Program-made: the position numbers and the translations under genes | From: Poriferisodalis sp965226645 | GTDB taxonomy: Bacteria; Actinomycetota; Acidimicrobiia; Acidimicrobiales; Poriferisodalaceae | DNA length: 64,000 nt | Direction: 5' to 3' | Assembly: GCA_965226645.1 (NCBI GenBank) | Contig: CBDDDL010000003.1 | Coordinates: forward strand, 186,001-250,000 | Part shown: positions 1 through 8,647 of the stretch, piece after piece | How the letters are laid out: every line of letters begins with the position of its first letter | Position numbering within the stretch: the first letter of the stretch is position 1 | Notes under the pieces: generated by a model | Databases searched by the model: none | What the model was told of the DNA's origin: nothing | What the model saw: only the letters and a program-made list of their open reading frames with translations

Positions 1-137
1 AAGCAGTACCGAACTGCGGCTCTGCAGCCTCCGCGGCGCTAGCGAGATTGGCTCACGTCCAAACTCCACCCATCTCTCGAATCGTCCTGCTCACTGTCTG
101 AGCGTCAAGGGGCGACGCCCAATTCAATCGCCCGCAG

Positions 138-887
138 CTACTCGTCGGGGTTGTGGAAGCGGGCCGCCTTGGCGAGTTCACGCACTTCGGCGCGCTCGTC
201 GGGCGTCAGGCACTCGAAGTCAGGAGCGTGGAGCTTGTCGGTCAGACCCTCGATCTCTTCGCGTGCGTCGGCGAGGTGGCTGACGTCGGGATAGGGCCGC
301 TCCCAGCCGAAGAACTCGGCATTCCACTCGCCCGCCGGACCCGACAGGATTGCCTCGAGCGGTCCCATGCCGAGCGCCTGAACCGCTACAGCGTGACGGC
401 CGAAGCGCAGCTCCCGCATGATCTGAGCCATGAAGAACCCGTGGGCCGCCCCGCCGGCCTCCGGGCGAGGCAGGTCGCGCCAGCCGACAAAGGTGGGAGC
501 TCCCTGGGGAACAGCCGAATCCACCACGCGCTCGAGCAGTTCGCCGAGCCGCCCGACGCCGTCCATGCCGGCAAGCCGCTTGCTGCCGTATTCGGCGCAG
601 ATGTCGGCCCAGATCAGCGCTCCCTCGGACGGCTTCATGACCGCACGTCCTTCTTCGACCATCGAACGCATCTTCTCCGGCGCCCAGAAGAACGCTGCGC
701 CGATGACATTGTCGACGGGGCATTCGCCCAACACGCCCAGCCGGCCGGTTGCATATGCCCCCATGCCTTCTGCCATGCCCCGTTGCGCTGCCTTTTCCAG
801 CGAGGAGGGGTCCAAGAGCCAGTCCATGGCCAGCATTCCCACTGAACCGCGCATGCTGCGCGCAACTGCCGTCGTCTCCATGACCAA
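138..887 (-). CDS. SCO6745/SalK-like protein of unknown function
   Basis: A soluble protein of 249 residues that resembles the actinobacterial SCO6745 (SalK-like) family. The similarity is clearest in the stretch with 'ECPVDNVIGAAFFWAPEKM' (about residues 54-72) and the following helical region with conserved small residues. The family is all-alpha and no reaction is firmly assigned to it. The gene is divergent from the luciferase-like gene at 1059, so the roughly 170-bp gap between them should hold both promoters. The start at 887 gives MVMETT; the second Met, two codons on, is an alternative. The family call rests on recalled sequence pattern only. No signal peptide or membrane segment is visible. 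Confidence 0.6.
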   Translation of the reverse strand: MVMETTAVARSMRGSVGMLAMDWLLDPSSLEKAAQRGMAEGMGAYATGRLGVLGECPVDNVIGAAFFWAPEKMRSMVEEGRAVMKPSEGALIWADICAEYGSKRLAGMDGVGRLGELLERVVDSAVPQGAPTFVGWRDLPRPEAGGAAHGFFMAQIMRELRFGRHAVAVQALGMGPLEAILSGPAGEWNAEFFGWERPYPDVSHLADAREEIEGLTDKLHAPDFECLTPDERAEVRELAKAARFHNPDE

Positions 888-1058
888 GTTCTCCTGGTTC
901 GACTCGGTCTGACGCTAACCGCGCGGCCCTCGATCGTGCATTGATCGCCCGCTGCTTCATTTGCGCAGCTGCGAGGCGACGCGGCTGCGGCGGGTCAAGA
1001 ATCTGCGTAACATTCGATTTTGGCCGCAACGCACGCGGCTATGAGCAGGGGGCACGCC

Positions 1059-2171
1059 ATGCACGTCGGATACTCAGCCGTCTTTCAGAACCCGGAGAAT
1101 GCACTTTCGGACCGCGAGGTCTGGGAGCAGGAGATCCGCATGGTCGAGGAAGCCGAGGATCTCGGCTTCGACTCGATCTGGACGGTGGAGCACCACTTCA
1201 CCGACTACACGATGTGCCCCGATCCGGTGCAGTTCCTGACCTGGGTCGCCGGACGCACCAACCTGCAACTCGGCACTGCGGTCATCGTGCTGCCCTGGCA
1301 CGACCCGATGCGCGTCGCCGAGCAGGTCACGATGCTCGACAACCTTTCGGGCGGACGCATGATCCTCGGCATCGGCCGTGGCTTGGCCCGCGTCGAGTAC
1401 GAGGGCTTCCGGGTGGACATGAATACCAGCCGTGAGCGCTTCTTGGAGTACGCCAAGATGCTCATCGACGGCCTCGACCAGGGCTATGTGGAGCACGACG
1501 GCGAATTCGTGACCCAGCCCCGCCGTGACATCCGTCCCACTCCCGAGCATTCGTTCAAGGGCCGCACCTACGCCGCGGCCGTCTCGCCCGAAGGCATGCC
1601 GCTGATGGCGCAGCTGGGCATCGGCCTGCTGGTGATCCCGCAGAAGCCGTGGGAGATCGTCGAGTCCGACTTCGCCGCCTACCACGGCGAGTGGGTCAAG
1701 CACCACACGGCACCGCCGCCGCCCCCGCTGTCGGGCGGATTCTGCTGGGTGGACACCAAAGCGGATCGTGCCGAAGAGAAGGCGATGGAGCACATCGGCA
1801 ACTACTACGGCACCGTCATGAAGCACTACGAGTTCGGTCCCAAGCGCCCGCACGAAGGTGTCAAGGGCTACGAGTTCTACGAGGGCATCTCGAAGTACAT
1901 CGACCGCCACGGCGCTCGCGGCGCAGCCGAGGACTTCACCCGCCTCATGCCGTACGGGACGCCAGATCAGGTGCTCGAGAAGCTCCAGGTCATCAAGGAC
2001 AAGATCGGCATGGCCGCCTTCTTCCCGAACCTGGCCTTCGCAGGCATGTCGTGGACCGAGGCACGCCGCAACCGCGACCTGTTCGCCACTGAGGTGCTTC
2101 CCGTGGTCAAGGAATGGGCCGCCCCGCCGGTCGGCCTCGCCGCCACCGAGTTGGCCTCCGCTGCCGCCTGA
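1059..2171 (+). CDS. LLM class flavin-dependent oxidoreductase (luciferase-like)
   Basis: A TIM-barrel monooxygenase or dehydrogenase of the bacterial luciferase superfamily, 370 residues, probably using FMN or F420. Family marks are 'EAEDLGFDSIWTVEHHF' near residue 30, 'LGTAVIVLPWHDPMRVAEQ' and 'DNLSGGRMILGIGRG'. I chose ATG 1059 (MHVGYSAVF) because GGGGG lies about 8 nt upstream and the barrel's first strand starts there; ATG 1041 is possible. The substrate cannot be read from sequence. The long C-terminal part after residue 230 is typical of larger luciferase-like enzymes. It is the first of six such genes in the window. Confidence 0.9.
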   Translation: MHVGYSAVFQNPENALSDREVWEQEIRMVEEAEDLGFDSIWTVEHHFTDYTMCPDPVQFLTWVAGRTNLQLGTAVIVLPWHDPMRVAEQVTMLDNLSGGRMILGIGRGLARVEYEGFRVDMNTSRERFLEYAKMLIDGLDQGYVEHDGEFVTQPRRDIRPTPEHSFKGRTYAAAVSPEGMPLMAQLGIGLLVIPQKPWEIVESDFAAYHGEWVKHHTAPPPPPLSGGFCWVDTKADRAEEKAMEHIGNYYGTVMKHYEFGPKRPHEGVKGYEFYEGISKYIDRHGARGAAEDFTRLMPYGTPDQVLEKLQVIKDKIGMAAFFPNLAFAGMSWTEARRNRDLFATEVLPVVKEWAAPPVGLAATELASAAA

Positions 2172-2356
2172 CCACATCGCGGCAACCAGAGCGCCCCGCA
2201 TCCCAGATTCTCGCCGAGGAAACTTCCGCTTCCGGTAAGCGGTCGCGGCTGGAGCGCTTGTTCGATACCCGCGTTGTGCAGGACGGCGCTGGAGCACGTA
2301 GCCGGGTGGGACACACGGCCACGAGTACTTGACTGGGCTCGGGCGCGTCGGGCTGA

Positions 2357-2845
2357 TCAGAGGGCTGGGGCGGGCTCCGGGCTCGGTGTCCACTGTTCGA
2401 GCGGGGCGGCTTCGCTGATCATGTGCAGGCCCACAGCGGCGAGCGCTCGTTCGATCTCGCCGGGCTTGGCGGGGCGGAAGATGTCGGTGAGACGACGAGC
2501 ACGTGAGGGGCGCATGCCGATGCGGCGCGCCAGTTCGGTGGCAGTGACGCCCTCAGCGCGCATGGCCTCATGGAGTGCGAACTGTGCCGCGACTGGCGGT
2601 GACACTGCCACGAGCACCTGACCGGGCTCGGGCTCGCTCGGCTCTGGCAGGGATTCGTTGCTGTCGATGCACAAACTCAGCGCCGTCTCGAGGCAGTCCC
2701 GCAGGTGGCTGTTCACTTCCTGCACCGACCAGCCGCCGGTGATAGCGGGTGGCACGTCAGGAAAAGTTGCGACGTAGGCCTCGCGACCCGTGGTCTCGGC
2801 CTCCTCGTCGTCTAGCACTACCTCGCATGGGTAGGAGTACCTCAT
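2357..2845 (-). CDS. hicB: HicB-type antitoxin with C-terminal HTH
   Basis: A 162-residue antitoxin predicted to neutralise the HicA toxin encoded just upstream and to repress the operon. Residues 1-70 show the HicB-like partial RNase H fold ('AYVATFPDVPPAITGGWSV' and the following helix 'VNSHLRDCLETAL'). Residues 90-145 form an HTH of HicB type ('VTATELARRIGMRPSRARRL'). The order is toxin first with a 3-nt gap, the usual hicAB arrangement. The C-terminal tail is Pro/Glu-rich. The family match is by pattern; the toxin partner next door makes the call strong. Confidence 0.88.
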   Translation of the reverse strand: MRYSYPCEVVLDDEEAETTGREAYVATFPDVPPAITGGWSVQEVNSHLRDCLETALSLCIDSNESLPEPSEPEPGQVLVAVSPPVAAQFALHEAMRAEGVTATELARRIGMRPSRARRLTDIFRPAKPGEIERALAAVGLHMISEAAPLEQWTPSPEPAPAL

Positions 2846-2848
2846 TGA

Positions 2849-3055
2849 TCAGAACTCCACCTTGTCGATGCCGAGCTGCCGGAGCATGGCCCGCAGCTTG
2901 CCGGGCTGCAGTTCACCCTTGGACAACGTTGTTGCCCTGTCGCCGAGCCAGACCCTGGCGTGGCTGCCCTTGCCGCGGTCTGGCTGGACCACGACCAGTA
3001 CGCCACGCTTGCGAGCGTAGCGGCGGAGTCGGCTCAGGAACTCCCGGTCGGTCAT
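2849..3055 (-). CDS. hicA: HicA-type mRNA interferase toxin
   Basis: A small basic dsRBD-fold toxin, 68 residues from ATG 3055 (MTDREFLSRLRRY). An upstream in-frame start at 3070 adds five residues. The HicA signature is clear: an N-terminal helix, the 'GKGSHARVW' segment carrying the catalytic His (about residue 32), and 'ELQPGKLRAMLRQLGI' at the C-terminus. It is expected to cleave mRNA independently of the ribosome until bound by HicB. It is the promoter-proximal gene of the pair. No mobile-element genes flank it. Confidence 0.9.
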   Translation of the reverse strand: MTDREFLSRLRRYARKRGVLVVVQPDRGKGSHARVWLGDRATTLSKGELQPGKLRAMLRQLGIDKVEF

Positions 3056-3179
3056 GCGCGGTAAGGCCATCGCCGCAACTGCCGCGCGTCAATTTCTTTT
3101 CTGAGTGGGCACCTTGAACGCTGATCGGCCATGATGTTCGCCGCTGCGCCGTCCGAGCGTGGCGGACAGGGGCTTTCAG

Positions 3180-4031
3180 ATGAAATTCGGCCTGATCTCC
3201 GCGAACTTGATGGGCAATGTCGAGGGCGCTGCCGCGCTGGAGACCGCTCAGACCGCCGAGGAAGTCGGCTTCGACTCGTTGTGGGCGATCGAGCATGCGG
3301 TCGTGCCCAAGTCGTACTCGTCGACGTATCCATACGACGAGGGCGGCAAGCTGTTCAAGGGAGCAAGCCAGCTCGACCATGCCGACCCGTTGATCTGGCT
3401 GGCATTCGCCGCAGCCGTCACCACACGGATCCGCTTGGCGACCGGCATTCTCATCCTGCCTCAGCGCAACCCGCTGATCCTGGCCAAGGAGATCGCCTCG
3501 CTCGACCGGCTCTGCGGCGGCCGTTTCGACTTCGGCATCGGCGTGGGCTGGCTGCGCGAGGAATTCGAGGCGCTGGGAGTGCCTTTCGATCGCCGGGGTG
3601 CCCGCACCGACGAGTACCTAGCAGCGCTGCGGGTGCTCTGGACCGAAGAAGAAGCCGAGTTCCACGGCGAATTCGTGGATTTTGACCCCGTGTACTGTCA
3701 GCCCAAACCGGTCCAGCAGCCGGTCCCGATACTGGTCGGCGGTCACAGCGATCGCGCCGCTCGGCGGGCCGGTGAGCTTGGAGACGTGTTCTTTCCCGCC
3801 GAACGGCCTGCCGAAGTGCTCGCCGAGCTGTTCGAGTCGGTCCGCCGGTACGCGGAGGCCGCTGGACGAGACCCCGGCGATGTAGAGATGTGGACGACCG
3901 GCGGAACTGACCGAGCGCATCTCGACCAACTGGTCGGGCTCGGCGTCAGCCAGGTGATGGTGCCAGGACGCCGCCCAGCTCAGCTCGGCGATACCTACGG
4001 TCAGATCTTGGCTGACTATGCGGATGCGTGA
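3180..4031 (+). CDS. LLM class F420-dependent-type oxidoreductase
   Basis: A luciferase-like TIM-barrel enzyme of 283 residues from ATG 3180 (MKFGLISANL), placed after GGGGC. A GTG 21 nt upstream is a weaker alternative. It has the compact actinobacterial form: 'AEEVGFDSLWAIEHAVVP', 'RIRLATGILILPQRNPLI', 'ASLDRLCGGRFDFGIGVGWLREEFEALG' and 'KPVQQPVPILVGGHS'. The 'GVGWLREE' segment is characteristic of TIGR03619-type members. The acyl-CoA carboxylase start lies 47 nt downstream with its own strong ribosome-binding site, so the two are probably co-transcribed. The substrate is unknown; an acyl or short-chain catabolic role is inferred from context only. Confidence 0.9.
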   Translation: MKFGLISANLMGNVEGAAALETAQTAEEVGFDSLWAIEHAVVPKSYSSTYPYDEGGKLFKGASQLDHADPLIWLAFAAAVTTRIRLATGILILPQRNPLILAKEIASLDRLCGGRFDFGIGVGWLREEFEALGVPFDRRGARTDEYLAALRVLWTEEEAEFHGEFVDFDPVYCQPKPVQQPVPILVGGHSDRAARRAGELGDVFFPAERPAEVLAELFESVRRYAEAAGRDPGDVEMWTTGGTDRAHLDQLVGLGVSQVMVPGRRPAQLGDTYGQILADYADA

Positions 4032-4078
4032 GATCCCGCCAGCGAGCATCACGGGATCGAGCTCAAAGGAGACAAGCA

Positions 4079-5659
4079 ATGCCTGAGTACGGCGACGGTG
4101 ACGCGATCAGTCACGCGGAGCGAGTAGCCGACCTGGACGCACGCGCTGACGTGATCCGGCGTGACATGGGCGGGGCGTCCAAGGTTCGAGCGATGGCCGC
4201 AGAAGGGGACCGCACGGTCCGCCAGCACATCGACGATTTCTGCGACGAAGGCACATTTCGCGAGCTCGGCACGTTCAGCCGATCGATCCGTCCCGAGATG
4301 CGCGATATCACTCCTGGTGACGGCAAGATCGGTGGGCACGGCAACGTCGACGGGCGCCCGGTCGCGGTGTTCGGCGATGACATCACCGTGCTGCGTGGTT
4401 CCAGTTCGATCATCGGCACCCGCAAGGAGGAGCGCCTCTACGAGCGGGCGCTCGCGATGGGCATTCCCATTGTTCATTTCGGAGAGACCGGCGGCGGGCG
4501 CATTCCCGACCTCATGGGCTCTGAGGGCATCTCGGAGCCGGGCGGGATGTTCGACATGGCGCGTCGACGCCACCGGGTGCCGATGGCCACGATGATCTGT
4601 GGCCAGTCGTTCGGCGGCTCGTCGTTCGTTTCGGCCCTGAGCGACTACGTCGTCATGGTGCGGGGCTCGTGCCTGGCAGTGACCTCGCCGAAGGTCTTCG
4701 AGATCGCGACCGGCGAGGTGATCTCATTTGAGGATGTGGGCGGGGTGGACGTCCACGCTCGCATCACCGGCCAGATCGACCTGGGCGTCGACACCGACGA
4801 GGAGGCGTACGCGGCGATTCGTCGCTGGCTGTCGTTCATGCCGTCGAACGCGTGGGAGCCAGCGCCGCGCGCCGAGCCGCGTGGCATCGACGGCGCCGAC
4901 CCTGAGCTCGCGCAGATGGTGCCCGCGCGCCGCACGCGCGGCTACGACATGCGGCGCGTCGTCGCCCGCATCTGCGATCCCGAATCGGTTTTCGAACTGC
5001 AGCCGGGGTACGCCCGAAACGTCGTGTGCGCGCTCGCGCGGCTCGACGGGTACGCGGTCGGCGTCATCGCCAACAATCCGATGTTCCAGGCCGGAACGAT
5101 GGACCCGCAGGCGTGTCACAAGATCATCCGCATGGCCACGGTGTGCGACTCGTACAACATCCCGATGGTGTTTCTTGTCGACGTCCCCGGCTTCATGGTC
5201 GGCAAACGCGTCGAGCACGACCTGATGCTCCATTGGGGCATGCGCATGATGCACGCCCTGCAGAACGCATCCACGCCGACGCTGACCGTGTGCATCCGCA
5301 AGGCGTTCGGCTTGGCGTGGCAGGCCATGAACGGTTCCCGGATGCCGAGCCACGGCGTGTATTGCTGGCCGGGCGCGGAGATCGGCTTCATGGATCCGGA
5401 GGTAGGTGTCAATGTGGCGTTCGGCTCGAAGCTGAGCCGCATCTCCGACCCCGACGAGCGTGAGACCGAACGTCTGCGGCTCGTGGCAGAGGTTGCCGAG
5501 GCCACGAGTCCTTTCGAGGCGGCGGGCACTATGCGCATCGACGAGATGATCGATCCCGCCGACACCCGCCGCGTGCTCATCTCGGACCTTCGGATGCTGG
5601 CCAACCGACCGGTCCCCCCGCCCGAGCAGCGGGCGCTCAGTTACTGGCCGAGCTGCTGA
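4079..5659 (+). CDS. Acyl-CoA carboxylase carboxyltransferase (beta) subunit
   Basis: A 526-residue carboxyltransferase of the acetyl/propionyl-CoA carboxylase beta family. It moves CO2 from biotin to an acyl-CoA. The start at ATG 4079 (MPEYGDGD) follows AAAGGAG at ideal distance; upstream in-frame codons run into the preceding gene. Two crotonase-like halves are visible: the N-half with 'GDGKIGGHGNVDGRPVAV' and a Gly-rich oxyanion region ('GETGGGRIPDLMG'), and the C-half with 'GYAVGVIANNP' and 'DVPGFMVGK'. No biotin carboxylase or biotin carrier gene lies nearby, so the partner subunit must be elsewhere. The exact acyl-CoA cannot be assigned. Confidence 0.92.
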   Translation: MPEYGDGDAISHAERVADLDARADVIRRDMGGASKVRAMAAEGDRTVRQHIDDFCDEGTFRELGTFSRSIRPEMRDITPGDGKIGGHGNVDGRPVAVFGDDITVLRGSSSIIGTRKEERLYERALAMGIPIVHFGETGGGRIPDLMGSEGISEPGGMFDMARRRHRVPMATMICGQSFGGSSFVSALSDYVVMVRGSCLAVTSPKVFEIATGEVISFEDVGGVDVHARITGQIDLGVDTDEEAYAAIRRWLSFMPSNAWEPAPRAEPRGIDGADPELAQMVPARRTRGYDMRRVVARICDPESVFELQPGYARNVVCALARLDGYAVGVIANNPMFQAGTMDPQACHKIIRMATVCDSYNIPMVFLVDVPGFMVGKRVEHDLMLHWGMRMMHALQNASTPTLTVCIRKAFGLAWQAMNGSRMPSHGVYCWPGAEIGFMDPEVGVNVAFGSKLSRISDPDERETERLRLVAEVAEATSPFEAAGTMRIDEMIDPADTRRVLISDLRMLANRPVPPPEQRALSYWPSC

Positions 5660-5786
5660 GACGTCCCAGAGAATTCGCACTACACCGAGGACACGGCGCA
5701 TGGGAATTGGATACCAACTGTCGGATCTGCTCACCGTCCGTGGTGAGGTGACATATATCGGCAGTCGGCGAAAGTAAGTTGGCGAT

Positions 5787-7784
5787 GTGACCGTCTTGAG
5801 CCTGCACGCAGAACTGTGCCTGTTGATGCTCGACGACGCAACTGGCGATTTCTGCGCGCTCGAGGGGCGGGCGCAAGAATTCGGCTTGGCAGCTGCTGCG
5901 TTGCTGGAGCTGTCCCGTCATGGCCGAATCACAGTCGAATCCGACCGCTTGGAGCTAGTGGATGCTTCGACGTTCGGCGATCCCGCATTGGATCATGTTC
6001 TCGCACAGATCGCGTCCAGCGACACTCACAACGGTCCCGAGGATTGGGTACGACAACTTGGGCGTGAGTCGGGCTCGCAGATATCTCGTGCGTGCCTGGA
6101 TCAGCTGGTCGAGCACGGCATTTTGGAGCGAGGTTCCGGCGGCCTGCATTTTCGCGCCGCCGATGTAGACCGGTCGCAGTCCTACCGAGCCACTTCGGGT
6201 TCAGTCGTCGACGAGGTGCGCTTGCGGGTGATGCGGGCGCTCTTTCGCGACGGAGCGCCCGAGCCGTCCGACATCATCCTGATTCAACTTGCCGATGCTT
6301 GTGGTGTCTTCCGGTGCGTTCTGACGGCGTCAGAATTCGATGAGGCACGACGCGTAATCGAGGGCCTGGGCGAATCGCACACGCTCTGCCAAGCCGCCGG
6401 ACGCGCGGCTGCTGACGCTCGGGCAATGCGGATTCGCGAGCGTGGGGGCTACAAGCCGATCCCCGATGTTCCGGGTTTGCCGGTTTTCGGTAATGCCTTC
6501 AGCTTGCTCGGCGAAGTGCAGCCATACCTCATTGACCTCTACCAACGACACGGGCCGATTTGCCGTGTCCGCGTACCCGGCAAGCGCATCGTGATTATGA
6601 GCGGCAAAGAAGCAGTCGAGTTTGCGAGGAAGCACTCGCAGACACACCTGCGAAACGATGAGGCGTTCGCTCCCATGCGCCAGGGCGTACGGTCCGACCG
6701 GCTGCTGATCGCCTCGGGAGGACACGACCACATCAAGCTCCGCCGAAGCGCGCACGAGATTTACGCGTCGTCGAGCGTTGAAGCCAATCTGCCGAAGATC
6801 ATCGAGATCGCGCGCAGCGTGCTGCGCAAGTGGCATGCGACAAAATCCGTCTCGGTGTATTCGGCAATGCAGCAACTGTCCATCATGCAAGTCGGAGCCT
6901 TGACCTTCGGCCAGCCGCTGGACGAGTATGTCGACACCTTTCGGTACTGGAACGATTCTCTCATCATTGCCATGCGCGGCGACCGCCCGAAGTTCTTGGT
7001 GGAACGCCGGATGCGCAAGGTGCGTTCTGAAGTCCAGCGACTCTTTGCCGAAGGCTTAGAAGAGCACGATCCACTCGAGCGCGCAGGGTGCCCACGCGAC
7101 GTGATCGATGACCTGGTGGATATGCAACGTCGCCAACCAGAGTTCATCTCCGCGCCAGATCTGCTGTCGGCCGTGATCACCCCGTATTTCCAGTCATCGG
7201 ATCAGATCGCGTGCACATTGGGGTTCGCACTGTTGTACATGCTCGCAGATCAACGTTACGCCGAAAGGTGCCAAACCGAAGCCGATGCGTTTGCGGTAGG
7301 AACGCTTGGCACCGAGGGACTTCAGGGACTCGAGATGACTCGGGCATTGATGACTGAGGTGTTGCGCATACACGCGCAAGCGCCGGTCATGCAGCGAACG
7401 GCACGCATTTCATTCGAATTCGAGGGTCACTGGGTGCCTGCCGGGACTGAACTGTTGCTGGCCACGGCCGTCGTTCACGGCGACCCTGATGTCTACCGTG
7501 ACCCTGAGAAGTTTGAGCCCGAGCGGCATCTGCCCCCCCGGTTGGAGTCCCAGCAGGAGGGGGCGTACGCGGCTTTCGGCACTGGAGCGCATTCCTGCTT
7601 GGGCAAAGAGTTTGCCTCAGACCTCATGGCTGTGGACTTAGCGACGATTTTGCGATATGCCGAAATTGATCGTTATCCATCTAGAGATCACCGGGTTCGG
7701 ATTACGTCGTACCCTCTCATTCGGCCGCGTGCTAGGTGTCGAATCCAAGTCAAGCGAATGCGGGACATCGAGGGAACGTCGTGA
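5787..7784 (+). CDS. GPP34 (GOLPH3-like) domain fused to cytochrome P450
   Basis: A 665-residue two-domain protein starting at GTG 5787. Residues 1-215 match the bacterial GPP34/GOLPH3 pattern: 'LSLHAELCLLMLDDATG', 'LAAAALLELSRHGRI', 'STFGDPALDHVLAQI', and 'LVEHGILERG' before a helical C-part. In eukaryotes this fold binds phosphatidylinositol-4-phosphate. Residues about 220-660 are a P450: 'PDVPGLPVFGNAF' entry, ExxR ('EVLR'), 'FEPERH', and the heme loop 'FGTGAHSCLG' with Cys604 as thiolate ligand. The I-helix reads 'SSDQIA' where most P450s have (A/G)GxDTT, so the usual proton-relay Thr is missing. No redox partner gene is adjacent. Both domain calls are by motif; their joint function is unknown. 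Confidence 0.85.
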   Translation: MTVLSLHAELCLLMLDDATGDFCALEGRAQEFGLAAAALLELSRHGRITVESDRLELVDASTFGDPALDHVLAQIASSDTHNGPEDWVRQLGRESGSQISRACLDQLVEHGILERGSGGLHFRAADVDRSQSYRATSGSVVDEVRLRVMRALFRDGAPEPSDIILIQLADACGVFRCVLTASEFDEARRVIEGLGESHTLCQAAGRAAADARAMRIRERGGYKPIPDVPGLPVFGNAFSLLGEVQPYLIDLYQRHGPICRVRVPGKRIVIMSGKEAVEFARKHSQTHLRNDEAFAPMRQGVRSDRLLIASGGHDHIKLRRSAHEIYASSSVEANLPKIIEIARSVLRKWHATKSVSVYSAMQQLSIMQVGALTFGQPLDEYVDTFRYWNDSLIIAMRGDRPKFLVERRMRKVRSEVQRLFAEGLEEHDPLERAGCPRDVIDDLVDMQRRQPEFISAPDLLSAVITPYFQSSDQIACTLGFALLYMLADQRYAERCQTEADAFAVGTLGTEGLQGLEMTRALMTEVLRIHAQAPVMQRTARISFEFEGHWVPAGTELLLATAVVHGDPDVYRDPEKFEPERHLPPRLESQQEGAYAAFGTGAHSCLGKEFASDLMAVDLATILRYAEIDRYPSRDHRVRITSYPLIRPRARCRIQVKRMRDIEGTS

Positions 7785-7820
7785 ATGCGAGTCCTGCCGT
7801 GACCGACCAGTGATGCACGA

Positions 7821-7836
7821 CGGCCCACTCGGGCCG
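7821..7836 (+). terminator. Short GC hairpin after the P450 gene
   Basis: CGGCCC and GGGCCG form a 6-bp perfect stem with a 4-nt ACTC loop, 37 nt after the P450 stop and before the ABC transporter genes. No T-run follows, so termination is only a possibility. Confidence 0.3.
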
Positions 7837-7936
7837 GGGGTTCGTCATATGCTGCTTGCGACGCCGTTCTGAGGTGGGCCTGTTCCGTCGGCGCAGTCGG
7901 CGGCGACCCCTCTTGCCAGACAGGGAGCTCTGCGCC

Positions 7937-8638
7937 GTGATTGATCTCCAAGGTGTCACCAAGCACTACGAAGTCGGCCCCGTATTAGTCACTGCGCTCG
8001 ATGGCATCGACCTGCATGTCGAGGCCGGCGAGTTTGTTGTGGTGCTCGGTCCATCGGGGAGCGGAAAGACCACCACGCTGAACATCATCGGCGCATTGGA
8101 CACCGCATCGTCGGGAAAGGTGAGTGTCGGCGACCGTGACCTCACAGCGTCTAGCCGGAGCGAGCTCTTTGCGCTGCGACGCGAGACGGTGAGCTTCATC
8201 TTCCAGAGCTTCAACCTGTTTCCCGGCTTGACTGCGATCGAGAACGTCGAGTTCGGCATGGATGTCTCGGGCAAGAGTGGTTCGATAGACCCGGCCGAGA
8301 TGCTCGAGTCGGTCGGGCTCGGCCACCGCATCGGTCATTTCCCCCACGAGTTATCGGGCGGTGAGCAGCAGCGTGTTGCCATCGCTCGAGCATTGGCAAC
8401 CGGCAACCCGGTACTGCTCGCGGACGAGCCGACGGGCGAGTTGGATTTCAAGACCGGCGCCCAGATTCTCGAGTTGCTCACCGACCAAGCAAGTAGGGAC
8501 AGAGCAGTCCTCGTGGTGACGCACAACCGCGAGATCTCCCGGATGGCCGACCGGGTCGTCGAGATGAGCAGCGGGAAGATCATTAGCGATGGCCCACCGG
8601 AGGGCGGCAAGACCCCGCTGTCCGAGCTGCACTGGTAG
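7937..8638 (+). CDS. ABC transporter ATP-binding protein (MacB/LolD type)
   Basis: A 233-residue ABC ATPase from GTG 7937 (MIDLQGVTKHYEVG), preceded by GGGAG; upstream codons give only an Arg-rich non-family leader. Walker A is 'GPSGSGKT' (residues 38-45), the signature 'LSGGEQQR' and Walker B 'PVLLADEPTGELD', with the H-loop His in 'VVTHN'. The 'LIIGALD'-like region after Walker A and 'RRETVSFIFQSFNLFPGLTA' are typical of the LolD/MacB/FtsE group. It pairs with the FtsX-type permease 9 nt downstream, so the two form one exporter or mechanotransmission complex at the membrane. The substrate is unknown. Confidence 0.93.
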   Translation: MIDLQGVTKHYEVGPVLVTALDGIDLHVEAGEFVVVLGPSGSGKTTTLNIIGALDTASSGKVSVGDRDLTASSRSELFALRRETVSFIFQSFNLFPGLTAIENVEFGMDVSGKSGSIDPAEMLESVGLGHRIGHFPHELSGGEQQRVAIARALATGNPVLLADEPTGELDFKTGAQILELLTDQASRDRAVLVVTHNREISRMADRVVEMSSGKIISDGPPEGGKTPLSELHW

Positions 8639-8647
8639 GTCTCGAAC

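Noticed and set aside
1..137. A gene or RNA at the left edge.
   Set aside because: I see no convincing start, stop or structure in these bases. They are simply downstream of the SCO6745-like gene.
1074..2393. 439-residue minus-strand ORF.
   Set aside because: It is the antisense shadow of the luciferase-like gene, with Arg/Ala/Val-biased composition and no motif.
2357..3070. HicAB as part of a mobile element.
   Set aside because: No integrase, transposase, inverted repeats or attachment-site-like duplication are visible around it.
4724..5734. 336-residue minus-strand ORF.
   Set aside because: It is the antisense shadow of the acyl-CoA carboxylase gene, with no recognisable domain.
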